NCBI GenBank assembly: GCA_017476005.1
Contig: JAFVEM010000004.1
Location: forward strand, 1-64,000
Reading direction: 5' to 3'
DNA length: 64,000 nucleotides
Source of the DNA: Selenomonadaceae bacterium
Lineage (GTDB): Bacteria; Bacillota; Negativicutes; Selenomonadales; Selenomonadaceae
The position numbers and the translations under genes were made by a program. Position 1 is the first letter of the stretch. Every line of letters starts with the position of its first letter. Shown one piece after another: positions 8,307-17,864 of this stretch. The notes under the pieces were generated by a model. The model searched no databases. It saw only the letters and a program-made list of their open reading frames with translations, and was not told the origin of the DNA.

Positions 8307-9698
8307 GTGAAATACCAGCAATTAACCGCCCTCGTTTTAGGGGGTCTTATGACTTTTAGCATCTTTGGTACCGCCGGGGCAGCGGAAACGAAACAACTGA
8401 GCCTCGCCGACAGCGTGCGCCTCGCCTTAGAGAACAATCGCACCATCAAGCAATCGGCGGCGGACGTTACGGCGGCGGAGTGGTCGCTGTCCCAGGCTCG
8501 TCGCGCCGACGGCGTAACCTTAGGCTGGACGACCACCGCGCAACGCATTGGCGGCGAGGCTTACGAATCGGTGCGGCAACAAACGGGGATGGACTATCAA
8601 AGCAACTTCGCTAACAGCCTAACCGCCACTTATCCGCTCTACAACGGCGGTCGCAAGGAGGGCAACATTAACTCGGCGCGTTACGGCGTAAATGCCGCCG
8701 ACCTCTATCTGGAAGCCTCGAAGCAACAAATTCGCTACACCGCCACCGCCGATTATTATCAAATCTTGCAATGCCGCAATCTCATCAAGGTGAATCAAGA
8801 CTCCGTGAACACCTTGCAAGAACATCTGGATAACGTGAATGCCCAGTACCGGGTGGGAACCGTAGCCAAATCCGACGTTCTCTCCTCTCAAGTTTCCCTC
8901 GCCAATGCCCAGCAGTCTTTGGTGACGGCGCAAAATAATTACGACATCGCCGTGGCTACCCTGAACAACGTTATTGGCCTCCCCATGGACACGGTTTTAG
9001 ACATTCACGACGACCTCAAATATACGAAGTACGATTTGACTTTGGAGCATTGCACCGAGTACGCCTTGGCCAATCGCCCGGATGGCCTCGCCGCCGATTA
9101 TGCGGTGAAGCAGGCACAAGCCGCCGTGGATACGGCCAAAGCCGGCTATCGTCCCACGGTGAACGCTGTGGCGGCCAAAGCCATCGCCGGCGAAAAGCCC
9201 TTTAAGGACGACCACGAATCCAGCGATCAGTGGTACGCCGGTTTATCTGCCAACTGGGATTTCTTTGACAACGGCATTACGGCGGCCAACGTGAACGCCG
9301 CCAAGGCGCAACTCTTGAAAGCGGAGGAAGTGGCCGCCCAAACCAAAGAAAGCATTCAGCTGTCGGTTCGCACGCAATTTTTGAATCTCCAAGCGGCGGA
9401 AAAAAATATCGCCACCACTCAAGTAGCGGTACAGCAAGCCGAAGAGGATTATAAAATTGCCCAAGTTCGCTACAGCGCTGGCGTAGGGACTAATCTTGAC
9501 GTGATGGATGCGGAGGAAAAACTCACCACCGCCAAGACCAATTATTACACCGCCCTTTACAACTACAACACCAGCAAGGCGGCTCTCGACCAAGCCATGG
9601 GCATCCCCGTGGATCTTGATGCCGGTCGCTACTTAACCGCCGAACAGGCCGGGGAGGGCGTAAAGAAAACTCGCGAATATGCCGATGTGCATAAGTGA
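8307..9698 (+). CDS. tolC: TolC-family outer membrane channel protein
   Basis: A 463-residue outer-membrane efflux-type protein with a signal peptide (ALVLGGLMTFSIFGTAGAAE). It has two tandem OEP repeats: LSLADSVRLALENN...QARR and, in the second half, LTLEHCTEYALANRPDGLA. The long coiled-coil helices typical of the periplasmic tunnel are visible (for example VGTVAKSDVLSSQVSLANAQ and AGVGTNLDVMDAEEKLTTA). The start is GTG at 8307 after GGGGGAAA. No membrane-fusion protein or efflux pump lies nearby, so in this operon it may serve the Mla/TamB envelope pathway or be co-expressed for other pumps. Confidence 0.92.
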   Translation: MKYQQLTALVLGGLMTFSIFGTAGAAETKQLSLADSVRLALENNRTIKQSAADVTAAEWSLSQARRADGVTLGWTTTAQRIGGEAYESVRQQTGMDYQSNFANSLTATYPLYNGGRKEGNINSARYGVNAADLYLEASKQQIRYTATADYYQILQCRNLIKVNQDSVNTLQEHLDNVNAQYRVGTVAKSDVLSSQVSLANAQQSLVTAQNNYDIAVATLNNVIGLPMDTVLDIHDDLKYTKYDLTLEHCTEYALANRPDGLAADYAVKQAQAAVDTAKAGYRPTVNAVAAKAIAGEKPFKDDHESSDQWYAGLSANWDFFDNGITAANVNAAKAQLLKAEEVAAQTKESIQLSVRTQFLNLQAAEKNIATTQVAVQQAEEDYKIAQVRYSAGVGTNLDVMDAEEKLTTAKTNYYTALYNYNTSKAALDQAMGIPVDLDAGRYLTAEQAGEGVKKTREYADVHK

Positions 9699-9727
9699 TT
9701 TTTTGATACTTATAAAGGAGGCCGTTT

Positions 9728-12700
9728 ATGAAGGTCGCTTATCGCGTCGCAGCGAGCGTAGCTGGGCTGGTCATGGCGGCCACCGCCGGGATAAGTTATT
9801 ATGTGCAAACAGCCGCCTTTACGGAGAAAATTGCTAGTACGGCAGCCGGACTAGCCAAGGAGCAACTGGGCGTACAAGTAGATGTGGGTAGCATCAAAAT
9901 GGATTCTTGGCGATTCCTCACCATTGAAGATGTGGCTGTCTATGACAAGGAAAACGAATGCATTGCCAAAGCCGCTAAAACCCAAGTGGAATTAGGCTGG
10001 TTTTCGCCTTTAACGGATTCCCCCGTCGCCGCCATCAAAGAGGTTGCTGTCGATGGAGTGGAGGCTTATCTGACGGAAAGAGCCGACGGCAGTTGGAATG
10101 TCATGGACTTGACCTCGGAAGAAGAAACGGAGATGCCCTTTCGCGGCAAAGTCACGGTCAACGATGCCAAGGTCGTGGGCAAAGCCCAAGGGCAGGAAAT
10201 GACTTTAGAACAGGCTCGCGGCTCGGTTGACTTCGCGCAGTACCCCGTTATGGAGCTGGAGGTGGCCGCCCTTAATCAGGGGGCGAAGCTGGCTGCCAGC
10301 GGCTGGGTCAGCGCCGAACGACAGGTTATTCACGGCGAAACCGACGGTTTGCAAATCGAAAATTATTTGGCTTTTGTCCCGGAGGATTTGCTTCCCGAGG
10401 AAATTGAAGTACGCGGCGGCACCATTGACCGGGCGCAAGTTGATCTCATGCGGTATCATAATGATATAAGCCTGACAGGACGAGCCGAATATTCGGGTGG
10501 CCGGGTTCGGGTCATGGACACGGAAGTGGAGGACATACGAGGCTTTGCCGCCTTCACGGATGCGGATGCGGTGCTGTCGGTGGATGCTGCCGCCAATGGA
10601 CAAGCCGCCCACGCCGCCGGCAAAGTTTCTTGGGGTTCCGGCACCCCTTATTTAAATTTAACAGCTGCAACGGAGGATTTTGCCCCGGCGGCCCTCATGC
10701 CGGACATTCCCTTTCGGGGAACGGTGGATGCGGTGGCAGACATTATGGGAACGGTGGCAAATCCCACCGTTGACGGGGAAGTAACCGTCCATGACGCTAC
10801 CGTAGAGGGTGTGAATATCGGGGCTGTGAACGGCAAAGCTCATGTGCGTTACGCCGATAACGCCGTCAGCTGGAAAACCTTGAACGCCACCGCCCTTAAC
10901 GGGAAGGTGCAGGGCGAGGGCAAGTTCTACCCTCAAGACATGAGCTATACGGCGCATGTAAAGGCCGACGGCATTGATCTCGCGAGGCTTTCCGCCTATG
11001 CGCCGGAGGTTTACGGCCTAGCCTCGGCGGATATTGACATCGAAGGAGAGGGCTATGACCTGGGGGGACTTAAAGTATATGGTAGCGCCGCCGCTCGAAA
11101 TGTGCGGTATCAAAACTTTAATTTGGAAGAAGTAGATACCTCCTTTTTTGTTGACGGGGACGACGTGACCATTGATTATCTCAGCGTGCAGATGCCCAAT
11201 CGGAGCCATATCGGCCTCGAAGGGACGATTATGGACGGGAGAAAATTAGATCTCGCTTTCTATGGCGGCCATGTGGATTTATCCCTCATTACCGCCTTGG
11301 CGCCCAAGGTGGAATGTTCCGGCTGGGGAGATTTTAAAGGGGAAATCCACGGTGATTCCTCCAATCCCAACTTGAGTGTGAAATTTTCCGGCCTCCACGG
11401 TACTCTGCTCAAACAGCCCTTTGACACAGTAAAAGCCTCTTTAAGCGGCAGTTTAGACGGGGTGCAGGTAGATGAGTTCAGTCTGGAAAAAGACGGCAAG
11501 GAACGTTGGGTGGCGGACGGCAGTATCGGTTTCACCGGTACTAAAGCGATAAACCTCCGCGCCGATTGCATTGACGCTCGTATGGAGGATATTGCCGCCT
11601 TGGTGGCGCCGGATCAACCCATCACCGGCAACGTGTCCAACACCATTCGTTTTACGGGAACCCTCGATAATCCTCACGCCGTAGGCTACATTCACTTTAA
11701 TCGCGGCAGTTACCACGGCATGATTCTATCCGGCATGGACGGTGACTATACCTTGGAAAACGGCATTGTCACCTTGCAGGATTTCCACATATTTTCCCCT
11801 ATGGTTGACATGGTGGTAAACGGCACGGTGGATCAGCGCACCAATCTTTCCCTGACGGCGCGAGTCAAAGATATTGACATGAAGCGCTTCCAAAACAAAA
11901 TGCCTTACGAAGTGAGCGGTCACGGGGTCTTCTCTGGATATATTTTTGGCACCATCGCCAACCCCATTTTCGACGGCGAGTTAAAATCCCCGGAGATCGT
12001 CATGAACGGTCTCTCCATCACCGATGTCCATGGACAAATAACTTATCGAGGCAACGTCCTGCACCTGAAAGATTTCGGTTTTCGGCAGGAAGATGGGCTT
12101 TGTAACTTGGATGTATCCCTCAATACCGTTACGGAAATGCTCTTTGGCCGCGCCGAAATTGATAAAATCGAGCTGGCCTCCCTACTGACGCTCATGAACC
12201 GCAAGGGCTTGCCAGTAACCGGCGCTTTAAGCGCGCAAGTCGATGTGAGCGGCACCTTGAGCAATCCCACTTTGCGCCTAGACGGCAGTATTCCTCAAGG
12301 CACGGTCTATGGCTATGATGTCCATGACATAGAACTGGATATGGGGCTGGATGATAATGTGTTCCAAGTGGGGAGCATCACGGCCAAACAAGGCGAAACA
12401 GGGACGCTCAATTTCCAAGGGCAAGCCAATTTAACCAACGGCCTCATGCAATACAAATTGCAGGCGGATGATCTCGCTTTGGGCATGTTCACCAAGGCGG
12501 CCGGCCTTGATACCGCCATTGTCGGCACCACCGACATCGAGGCCGACATCGGCGGCTATTTAAACAATCCCACCGTCGTGGCCACCATTCAGGCCTTGGA
12601 TGGCGGTGTGAAAGGCACGACCTTCGACGCTTTAAACGGCGAGGTGGAGCTGAAAAACGGCATCTTTGACATCAAAAGCCTCGTGGCGCAAAAGCGAGTG

Positions 12701-14053
12701 GCGGATAAAGACTACCGCGCCAGCGCCAAGGGCATAGTCCCCCTCAGCGCCCTCAGCGAAACGGAGGAACTGGAGGGAGCCGCCGCTTTTGAGCAGATAC
12801 AGCTGACCCTATCCCTAGATGAGGCGGATTTAAGCCTCTTGCCGGTACTGTCTAAATATGTGGAGTGGGCAATAGGCCCAACCCAAGGAAGCATCACCGT
12901 CACCGGCACCGCTGCCCATCCCAAGATTAACGGCACCTTGGGTGTACCGGAAGGTTCCATAAAGATTAAACAGGTGGAAAAACCCATTACGGACATGCAA
13001 ATGTTGGTGGTTTTCAAAGATACCAACATGAAGGTGGAAACCTGCACCGGTAAAATGGGTTCCGGCGACTTCACCTTTGTGGGAGAAGCCAATTTAAACG
13101 GCCGCACGCCCACGGATTATGTCTTTGACTTGGCGCTGAACAAATTGGACGTGCAGAGCAGTTTCTATCGGGGGCCGGTATCGGCCAACCTCAGACTGGA
13201 TCAGGGCAAGGTCTTTGACCGGGTTCTGCCGCGAATTTCGGGGAGCATCGACTTTGACGATTGCTTGGTGTCCGTACCCACTTTGCCGGACAGCGAAGGG
13301 GAACTCCCTCATTTGCTCATGGACGTGACGGTGAATCTCGGCAAAAAAGTCCATTTCTACAGCCCCTATTTAGCGGATATGTATCTGGGCGGCAGCGTAC
13401 ATTTCGGACAATCCACCCGGCATCCCAAGACCTCCGGCACTATTGCGGTGAAACGAGGCGGCACCATCAACTATTTGAAAACCGTCTTCAAAATTCGGGA
13501 AGGGGAGGCCATCTTTAATCAAGTGGATTCCTTCATGCCCAGCTTGAATTTCTTCGCCGACACGAAACTCACTCAAGCCAAGGTGTTCTTAAGTGTCACC
13601 GGGCCTTTGGGCGCCGCGCAATTTAAATTAACTTCTTCGCCGGAAATGAGCGAGACGGAGATAATCCAGCTCCTGACCCTAAGAGACGCTTACCAAAAGG
13701 GACAGCGCGACTTAACGGTGGGGGACATTTTAAGCGTGGGACTCCAAATGACGGTACTGTCCGAGATAGAAAGCACCATGCGCGACCTGCTTTTCCTAGA
13801 CACCTTCACGGTGGCGAGAGGCAGCGGCTCGGCATTTGAATCTTCGGATATCGAAAACAGCCAACGCGATGTTTATCACATGGAAATGGGTAAATACCTA
13901 AGCGATAAGGTACTCTTAAAATTTGTCTATGGCGTGGGAGAAGATACTCGCCGCTACGGGCTGGAGTACGAGATGAACGATCGCTACAGCCTCACCTTAG
14001 ACCGGGAAAGCAATCGCTTTATCGTAGGTATCGAAGCCAGAATTAAATTCTGA
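9728..14053 (+). CDS. tamB: TamB-family (DUF490) inter-membrane translocation protein
   Basis: A 1441-residue AsmA/TamB-superfamily protein, thought to form a hydrophobic groove that carries phospholipids across the periplasm. One N-terminal anchor helix (about residues 6-27) is followed by a long series of beta repeats with recurring G-x-hydrophobic units and NPxxxG motifs. The C-terminal TamB domain (about the last 350 residues) has KVHFYSPYLADMYLGGSVHFG, SETEIIQLLTLRD and GLEYEMNDRYSLTLDRESNR, and ends in an aromatic IEARIKF. AAAGGAGG precedes the ATG. It closes the mlaEFD-tolC operon and is followed by a strong terminator. No BamA/TamA homologue is nearby. Confidence 0.92.
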   Translation: MKVAYRVAASVAGLVMAATAGISYYVQTAAFTEKIASTAAGLAKEQLGVQVDVGSIKMDSWRFLTIEDVAVYDKENECIAKAAKTQVELGWFSPLTDSPVAAIKEVAVDGVEAYLTERADGSWNVMDLTSEEETEMPFRGKVTVNDAKVVGKAQGQEMTLEQARGSVDFAQYPVMELEVAALNQGAKLAASGWVSAERQVIHGETDGLQIENYLAFVPEDLLPEEIEVRGGTIDRAQVDLMRYHNDISLTGRAEYSGGRVRVMDTEVEDIRGFAAFTDADAVLSVDAAANGQAAHAAGKVSWGSGTPYLNLTAATEDFAPAALMPDIPFRGTVDAVADIMGTVANPTVDGEVTVHDATVEGVNIGAVNGKAHVRYADNAVSWKTLNATALNGKVQGEGKFYPQDMSYTAHVKADGIDLARLSAYAPEVYGLASADIDIEGEGYDLGGLKVYGSAAARNVRYQNFNLEEVDTSFFVDGDDVTIDYLSVQMPNRSHIGLEGTIMDGRKLDLAFYGGHVDLSLITALAPKVECSGWGDFKGEIHGDSSNPNLSVKFSGLHGTLLKQPFDTVKASLSGSLDGVQVDEFSLEKDGKERWVADGSIGFTGTKAINLRADCIDARMEDIAALVAPDQPITGNVSNTIRFTGTLDNPHAVGYIHFNRGSYHGMILSGMDGDYTLENGIVTLQDFHIFSPMVDMVVNGTVDQRTNLSLTARVKDIDMKRFQNKMPYEVSGHGVFSGYIFGTIANPIFDGELKSPEIVMNGLSITDVHGQITYRGNVLHLKDFGFRQEDGLCNLDVSLNTVTEMLFGRAEIDKIELASLLTLMNRKGLPVTGALSAQVDVSGTLSNPTLRLDGSIPQGTVYGYDVHDIELDMGLDDNVFQVGSITAKQGETGTLNFQGQANLTNGLMQYKLQADDLALGMFTKAAGLDTAIVGTTDIEADIGGYLNNPTVVATIQALDGGVKGTTFDALNGEVELKNGIFDIKSLVAQKRVADKDYRASAKGIVPLSALSETEELEGAAAFEQIQLTLSLDEADLSLLPVLSKYVEWAIGPTQGSITVTGTAAHPKINGTLGVPEGSIKIKQVEKPITDMQMLVVFKDTNMKVETCTGKMGSGDFTFVGEANLNGRTPTDYVFDLALNKLDVQSSFYRGPVSANLRLDQGKVFDRVLPRISGSIDFDDCLVSVPTLPDSEGELPHLLMDVTVNLGKKVHFYSPYLADMYLGGSVHFGQSTRHPKTSGTIAVKRGGTINYLKTVFKIREGEAIFNQVDSFMPSLNFFADTKLTQAKVFLSVTGPLGAAQFKLTSSPEMSETEIIQLLTLRDAYQKGQRDLTVGDILSVGLQMTVLSEIESTMRDLLFLDTFTVARGSGSAFESSDIENSQRDVYHMEMGKYLSDKVLLKFVYGVGEDTRRYGLEYEMNDRYSLTLDRESNRFIVGIEARIKF

Positions 14054-14065
14054 GGCCGGTCGAGT

Positions 14066-14112
14066 AAAAAAAGGCATCAACCTCCGAAAAATCAGGAGTT
14101 GATGCCTTTTTT
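14066..14112. terminator. Bidirectional terminator between tamB and the Uma2 gene
   Basis: GGCATCAAC (14073-14081) pairs with GTTGATGCC (14098-14106), with an inner CTCC/GGAG stem. A T-run (14107-14112) follows on the plus strand and an A-run (14066-14072) precedes it, so it can end transcripts from both converging genes. Confidence 0.85.
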
Positions 14113-14121
14113 CTGTCACTC

Positions 14122-14703
14122 TTATTCCCACGTCTCAATCATATCCTCAAAAATCTCGGCCACATCAATCTCTAAATCATCATAAAGAGAAACCTTGAGC
14201 TTGAGTTTTTGGGCTGCCTTTTCCTTGTCGGTGAGCATATCCCACTCAACTTGGTTGTAATCGTGATAAACGTCATCCAACTCAAATTTCCCGTTTACCA
14301 GATGAAAAACATCCACGGATTTATCCTTAGGATTTACCAGCCAGTATTCGCGTACCCCAAATTTTTCATAGACCGCCTTTTTCTCGTAGCGGTCGGTTTT
14401 GGCCGTGGAGGGGGACAGAATCTCAATGACTAAATCCGGCGCGCCGTAGATGCCGTCGTATTTAATCTTGCTCTTGTCGCACACAACCAGCAAATCGGGA
14501 ATGTAATGATTGTTCTCATCGAAATAAACATCCACCTCGCCGAAGAGTTTGCATTTTTTCTTGCCACGCAGGTAGCTATGGATTATCCAGTTCAAGTTGG
14601 ACGATATACGGCTGTGGTTGGTGGCAGGTTGGGTCATCATTCGTTCCTCGCCGTTAATCAGCTCGTAGCGAGGGCATTCCAGACGTTCGTTAATTAGTGG
14701 CAT
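14122..14703 (-). CDS. Uma2-family (DUF820) putative nuclease
   Basis: A 193-residue protein with the Uma2/DUF820 fold of the PD-(D/E)xK nuclease superfamily. Visible motifs are GEVDVYFDENNHYIPDLLVV, DLVIEILSPSTAKTDRYEKK and YEKFGVREYWLVNP; the aspartate, the glutamate of EILSPST and the later lysine fit the active site. The ATG has AAGGGAG upstream. It lies 54 bp downstream of the glycosyltransferase gene on the same strand and shares its terminator. Cellular role is unknown; Uma2 proteins are often scattered through genomes, and nuclease activity is inferred only. Confidence 0.85.
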   Translation of the reverse strand: MPLINERLECPRYELINGEERMMTQPATNHSRISSNLNWIIHSYLRGKKKCKLFGEVDVYFDENNHYIPDLLVVCDKSKIKYDGIYGAPDLVIEILSPSTAKTDRYEKKAVYEKFGVREYWLVNPKDKSVDVFHLVNGKFELDDVYHDYNQVEWDMLTDKEKAAQKLKLKVSLYDDLEIDVAEIFEDMIETWE

Positions 14704-14757
14704 GATAATCGCTCCCTTGGTTTGCGCTTCACATAGCGGCTCCGTGATTGTTTAGGC

Positions 14758-16206
14758 TTAGCGGCGATAATAATACTTCACTCGCCGACCTTCTTTTACC
14801 AGTTCCCATTGCCCTTGGGCGAGGGCGAGGAAATTGGCCTCCCTGTCCGGGTCAACTATAGCCAGCGTCGGTTTGCCTTCGGGGATTTCTTCGATGGCCA
14901 TGAAGGGCATGACATTGGTGCTGGACCAGTCCATTTTTTGGGGTTTCAGGTTATCAAGTCCCGACTTTGACTCTAGGCGGTAAATGGTTTGCCCCGAATA
15001 GAAAACCAAGGAGGCGGAGTAGCCGCCGCGATAACTGACTACATTCATATTTTCCGATAGCAACGGCTGCAATTCTGCCGCCTCATTTTTTCCCGAAAAA
15101 TCTTGGCACAGCGGCGCGGCCACCGCAAAAAGCAATGCCATGAAAACTGCCGCCGTCCCCACCAGCATCCGCTGAAACAATTTTTCGCGGCTCGCATAGT
15201 ACCCGGCGAAAAGTATGGCCACCGGCATCATGTAGGGCAGGGTGTAGGTGACGTACTTGGTGGCAAAACATTGAAACAGCAGGGGAACGGTCAAAGCCCA
15301 AGTCAAGAGAAATTTCTCCCGAGTAGCGACAGTGGGAAGGTTGCGTTCCCTTATGTCTTGTCCGATTTTTCTCGCGAGTCCGTAAAGCCACGGAAATACC
15401 CAAGGGATAAAACCTGCCACAAAGATCATCAGGTAGTAGTACCACACATTTTGCGCCGGATGCTCCGAAACGGTGGCGCGGAGGACGTTGTGTACCCCGA
15501 AAAAGGTATCGATAAAATCCCAGCCGTGCAACAAAAACATGGGGAGATACCAAATAGAAGACACCGCCGCAAAAATAACCAGCCCCGGCAGGATTTTCAT
15601 TTTTAGCAGGTGCTTTAGATTCCGCTCCCAAGCAAGGAAAAGCAGGATGATCAGCCCCGGCAACACAAGACCAATAGGGCCTTTGGTGAGCATCCCCACT
15701 CCGGCGGCGGCGTAGGCTAGGTAATAATAATGGGGCTTACCGCGGCTGTAGCCCAGATAAAAAGCCGTCAGCGTCCCGGCAATGGCGCAAAACAAAGTCA
15801 TGTCCGTTATAATGGCATGCGCCACATACCAGTATTCCACGGTAGTCATCAGGAGCAGAGCGGACACCAGCCCACGCTTCCTGTCGTAGAGCTTTGTCCC
15901 TAAAAAATAGGTGATGAGTACTCCTAGGGAGGCAAACACTCCCGGGAAAAATCTGGCGGCAAATTCGTTCACCCCAAAAATCCCAAAACTCGCCACCAGT
16001 TCCCAGTAAAACATGATGGGTTTATCGTACCAGCTGTGGCCGTAAATGAGGGGGGACAGGTATTCCCCCTGCGCCAACATTTCCTTGGCAGTCTCGGCGT
16101 AGTTGGATTCCGTGGGGTCGGTGACGGGTATCAGAGAACTGCCTAAAAAGAACAGCAGGGCGCACAGGGCGAGCAGAATAGCGTAATCTTTTTTGGCCGT
16201 AGTCAA
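14758..16206 (-). CDS. ArnT-like membrane glycosyltransferase (GT83/PMT family)
   Basis: About 482 residues with a dozen or so hydrophobic segments. The N-terminal DPTESNYAETAKEM motif carries the acidic pair used by GT-C enzymes of the ArnT/PMT type, and SWYDKPIMFYW follows. Such enzymes move a sugar from a polyprenyl-phosphate carrier to lipid A or a protein at the outer face of the inner membrane. The start is TTG at 16206, with AAAGGAGGG (16223-16215) correctly spaced; upstream in-frame methionines run into the preceding gene. It follows the AsmA-like gene by 16 bp. Whether the acceptor is lipid A is not shown by the sequence. Confidence 0.85.
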   Translation of the reverse strand: MTTAKKDYAILLALCALLFFLGSSLIPVTDPTESNYAETAKEMLAQGEYLSPLIYGHSWYDKPIMFYWELVASFGIFGVNEFAARFFPGVFASLGVLITYFLGTKLYDRKRGLVSALLLMTTVEYWYVAHAIITDMTLFCAIAGTLTAFYLGYSRGKPHYYYLAYAAAGVGMLTKGPIGLVLPGLIILLFLAWERNLKHLLKMKILPGLVIFAAVSSIWYLPMFLLHGWDFIDTFFGVHNVLRATVSEHPAQNVWYYYLMIFVAGFIPWVFPWLYGLARKIGQDIRERNLPTVATREKFLLTWALTVPLLFQCFATKYVTYTLPYMMPVAILFAGYYASREKLFQRMLVGTAAVFMALLFAVAAPLCQDFSGKNEAAELQPLLSENMNVVSYRGGYSASLVFYSGQTIYRLESKSGLDNLKPQKMDWSSTNVMPFMAIEEIPEGKPTLAIVDPDREANFLALAQGQWELVKEGRRVKYYYRR

Positions 16207-16222
16207 GGGATAAGCCCTCCTT

Positions 16223-17713
16223 TCAATAAAGTTTAGCCTGGGGATGGTCATGGTCGCGAGCTTGATAAGACATGACGGTGTTGCCCCTCGCGTCCAGCAG
16301 ATGAATGGGATTGACCCTAAGTTCTTTGTTGACAATGCTGAAAGCGTCGGTGACTATGCGGTAGTCGCCGAAATCCACCGTCACGTCATAAAACCGCAGA
16401 TCACGGTAAGCGTTGGTGAAACTTCCGTGGAGACCGTCAAAGGGAACCCATTGGTAGTAGCCGGGGCCGGAGTTGAAATACCCCTCTAGCGTGGTGGTTT
16501 TGGGGGCACCCTTGGATTTAAGAAAAATATCGAGGGTTACATTGCAGGATAAATCGGCGCCGGGCAGCGCTTTAGAGGCTTGGAGACCTTCTCCGTGGCC
16601 GTCGATGGAGTAGTGACGCGTGTCAAGGTTGTATTTGCCCACGGCGTTCAAGGTGCCGCCATAGACCCTAGCCGTTACGTTCTTAAATTCCATTTCCCCA
16701 TCCTGATACTCAATCTCGCCCTCCACATCGTCGAAACGGATTCCCGGCAGGCGCAATCTGTCCATGTGTACCCGTCCCGTACCGTAGGGAGCGGAAAGGT
16801 AGCCGGTGAAATTGGTTTGCAGGGTCATTTTGTCGTTGACGTTCATGCTAAATCCCAAGGAATCAGGATCCACATCTTGCAGGAGAATGGCCAAATTACA
16901 CTCCGGCTCTATCTCATTGCGAAAATCCATGGTGCCGTGGATGCTCATGCCCTCTCCCACCATGGTGCCGCCAAATCTCCCCGTATGAGCGCGCAAGAAA
17001 AGTTCCTTGTCCGTGTCTATATGAGCCTCCAAATAGACAGCCCCCAAAAGATAATGGCGTTCCTTATAAAATATTTCCATACTGCACTGATTAAGCGCCA
17101 AATCCAACTTTATTTTGCGTCCCTCTTGGTTAAAATTCTGCCAATCCCGTTGCATTTGCTGCTGTTGTCTGCGGCGACGGCGTTCGGCTCTGGCTCGCAT
17201 TTCCTCCTCTGTTTTGGGCGTTAAATCCGCCTTGTCCTCCCAGCCTTCTTCGTGCTTCTCCAATACCTTGGTCACAGGCTTGGCATCGGGGGAAGGCCGC
17301 ACCACGTCCGGTTCCATGTTATCGTTTAGGCGAAAAGAAATCATGGCGTTGTTCAGCGTCAAATCTTGAATGGTTGTGGATTTAAAATTTAAGGTCACTA
17401 CGTCCCACAGACGCACGGCGAAACGACCGTCGGGAATAAGGAGCAAGGTATTTCCCTTGGGGTCTTTCCACTCCAAATTCTCAAAGACCACATGCCCCGT
17501 TAAATCGGCGTAAATTTCCTCCACGGTAATGGTACCCTTGAGCATTTCCTGCCGCTCCATGGCGTAATTAAACAGGTAGGCGGCGCTGTGACTCAAGATT
17601 TCCAAGACAATAACCGTTAGGACGAGTAGCGGCAGTACGCCGTAGCCGAAACTTTTGCCGTAATTTATGCGGCGATGTATTTTTTTGATGATGCCAGCCA
17701 AGGCCGAAAACAT
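16223..17713 (-). CDS. AsmA-like envelope protein
   Basis: About 496 residues, with an N-terminal membrane helix (GYGVLPLLVLTVIVLEILSH) and then beta-rich sequence resembling the AsmA/YhdP/TamB superfamily. It includes GTITVEEIYADLTGHVVFE near the N-terminus and GRVHMDRLRLPGIRFDDVEG in the C-terminal half. A basic, glutamine-rich linker (ERRRRRQQQQ) lies near the middle, and the chain ends at HPQAKLY. Related proteins help lipids cross to the outer membrane. The ATG at 17713 is preferred because AAAGGAGA lies just upstream. It heads a leftward operon with the ArnT-like and Uma2 genes. Confidence 0.75.
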   Translation of the reverse strand: MFSALAGIIKKIHRRINYGKSFGYGVLPLLVLTVIVLEILSHSAAYLFNYAMERQEMLKGTITVEEIYADLTGHVVFENLEWKDPKGNTLLLIPDGRFAVRLWDVVTLNFKSTTIQDLTLNNAMISFRLNDNMEPDVVRPSPDAKPVTKVLEKHEEGWEDKADLTPKTEEEMRARAERRRRRQQQQMQRDWQNFNQEGRKIKLDLALNQCSMEIFYKERHYLLGAVYLEAHIDTDKELFLRAHTGRFGGTMVGEGMSIHGTMDFRNEIEPECNLAILLQDVDPDSLGFSMNVNDKMTLQTNFTGYLSAPYGTGRVHMDRLRLPGIRFDDVEGEIEYQDGEMEFKNVTARVYGGTLNAVGKYNLDTRHYSIDGHGEGLQASKALPGADLSCNVTLDIFLKSKGAPKTTTLEGYFNSGPGYYQWVPFDGLHGSFTNAYRDLRFYDVTVDFGDYRIVTDAFSIVNKELRVNPIHLLDARGNTVMSYQARDHDHPQAKLY

Positions 17714-17864
17714 GACTTGTCTCCTTTCCATAAGGGTTCTCCTGAGAAAATTCGACAAAAAAGCCCTAAGACCTGCATTATTTTCGCCTCTTTGGTAGGA
17801 ATAAAAATTTTTTTCGCGAATAGACTAGAGAAGCGAAAATGTGTTTTATAAGGAGTGGTTGGCA
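17714..17864. promoter_or_regulatory. Divergent regulatory region, AsmA-like operon / HD-GYP gene
   Basis: This 151-bp space between divergent genes holds an imperfect inverted repeat, ATTTTCGCCTCT (about 17780-17791) against AGAAGCGAAAAT (about 17829-17840). A TTTCGCGAATAGA element (17812-17824) lies inside it and resembles the motif at 55509 and 44885. No convincing vegetative -35/-10 pair was found on either strand. Confidence 0.4.
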
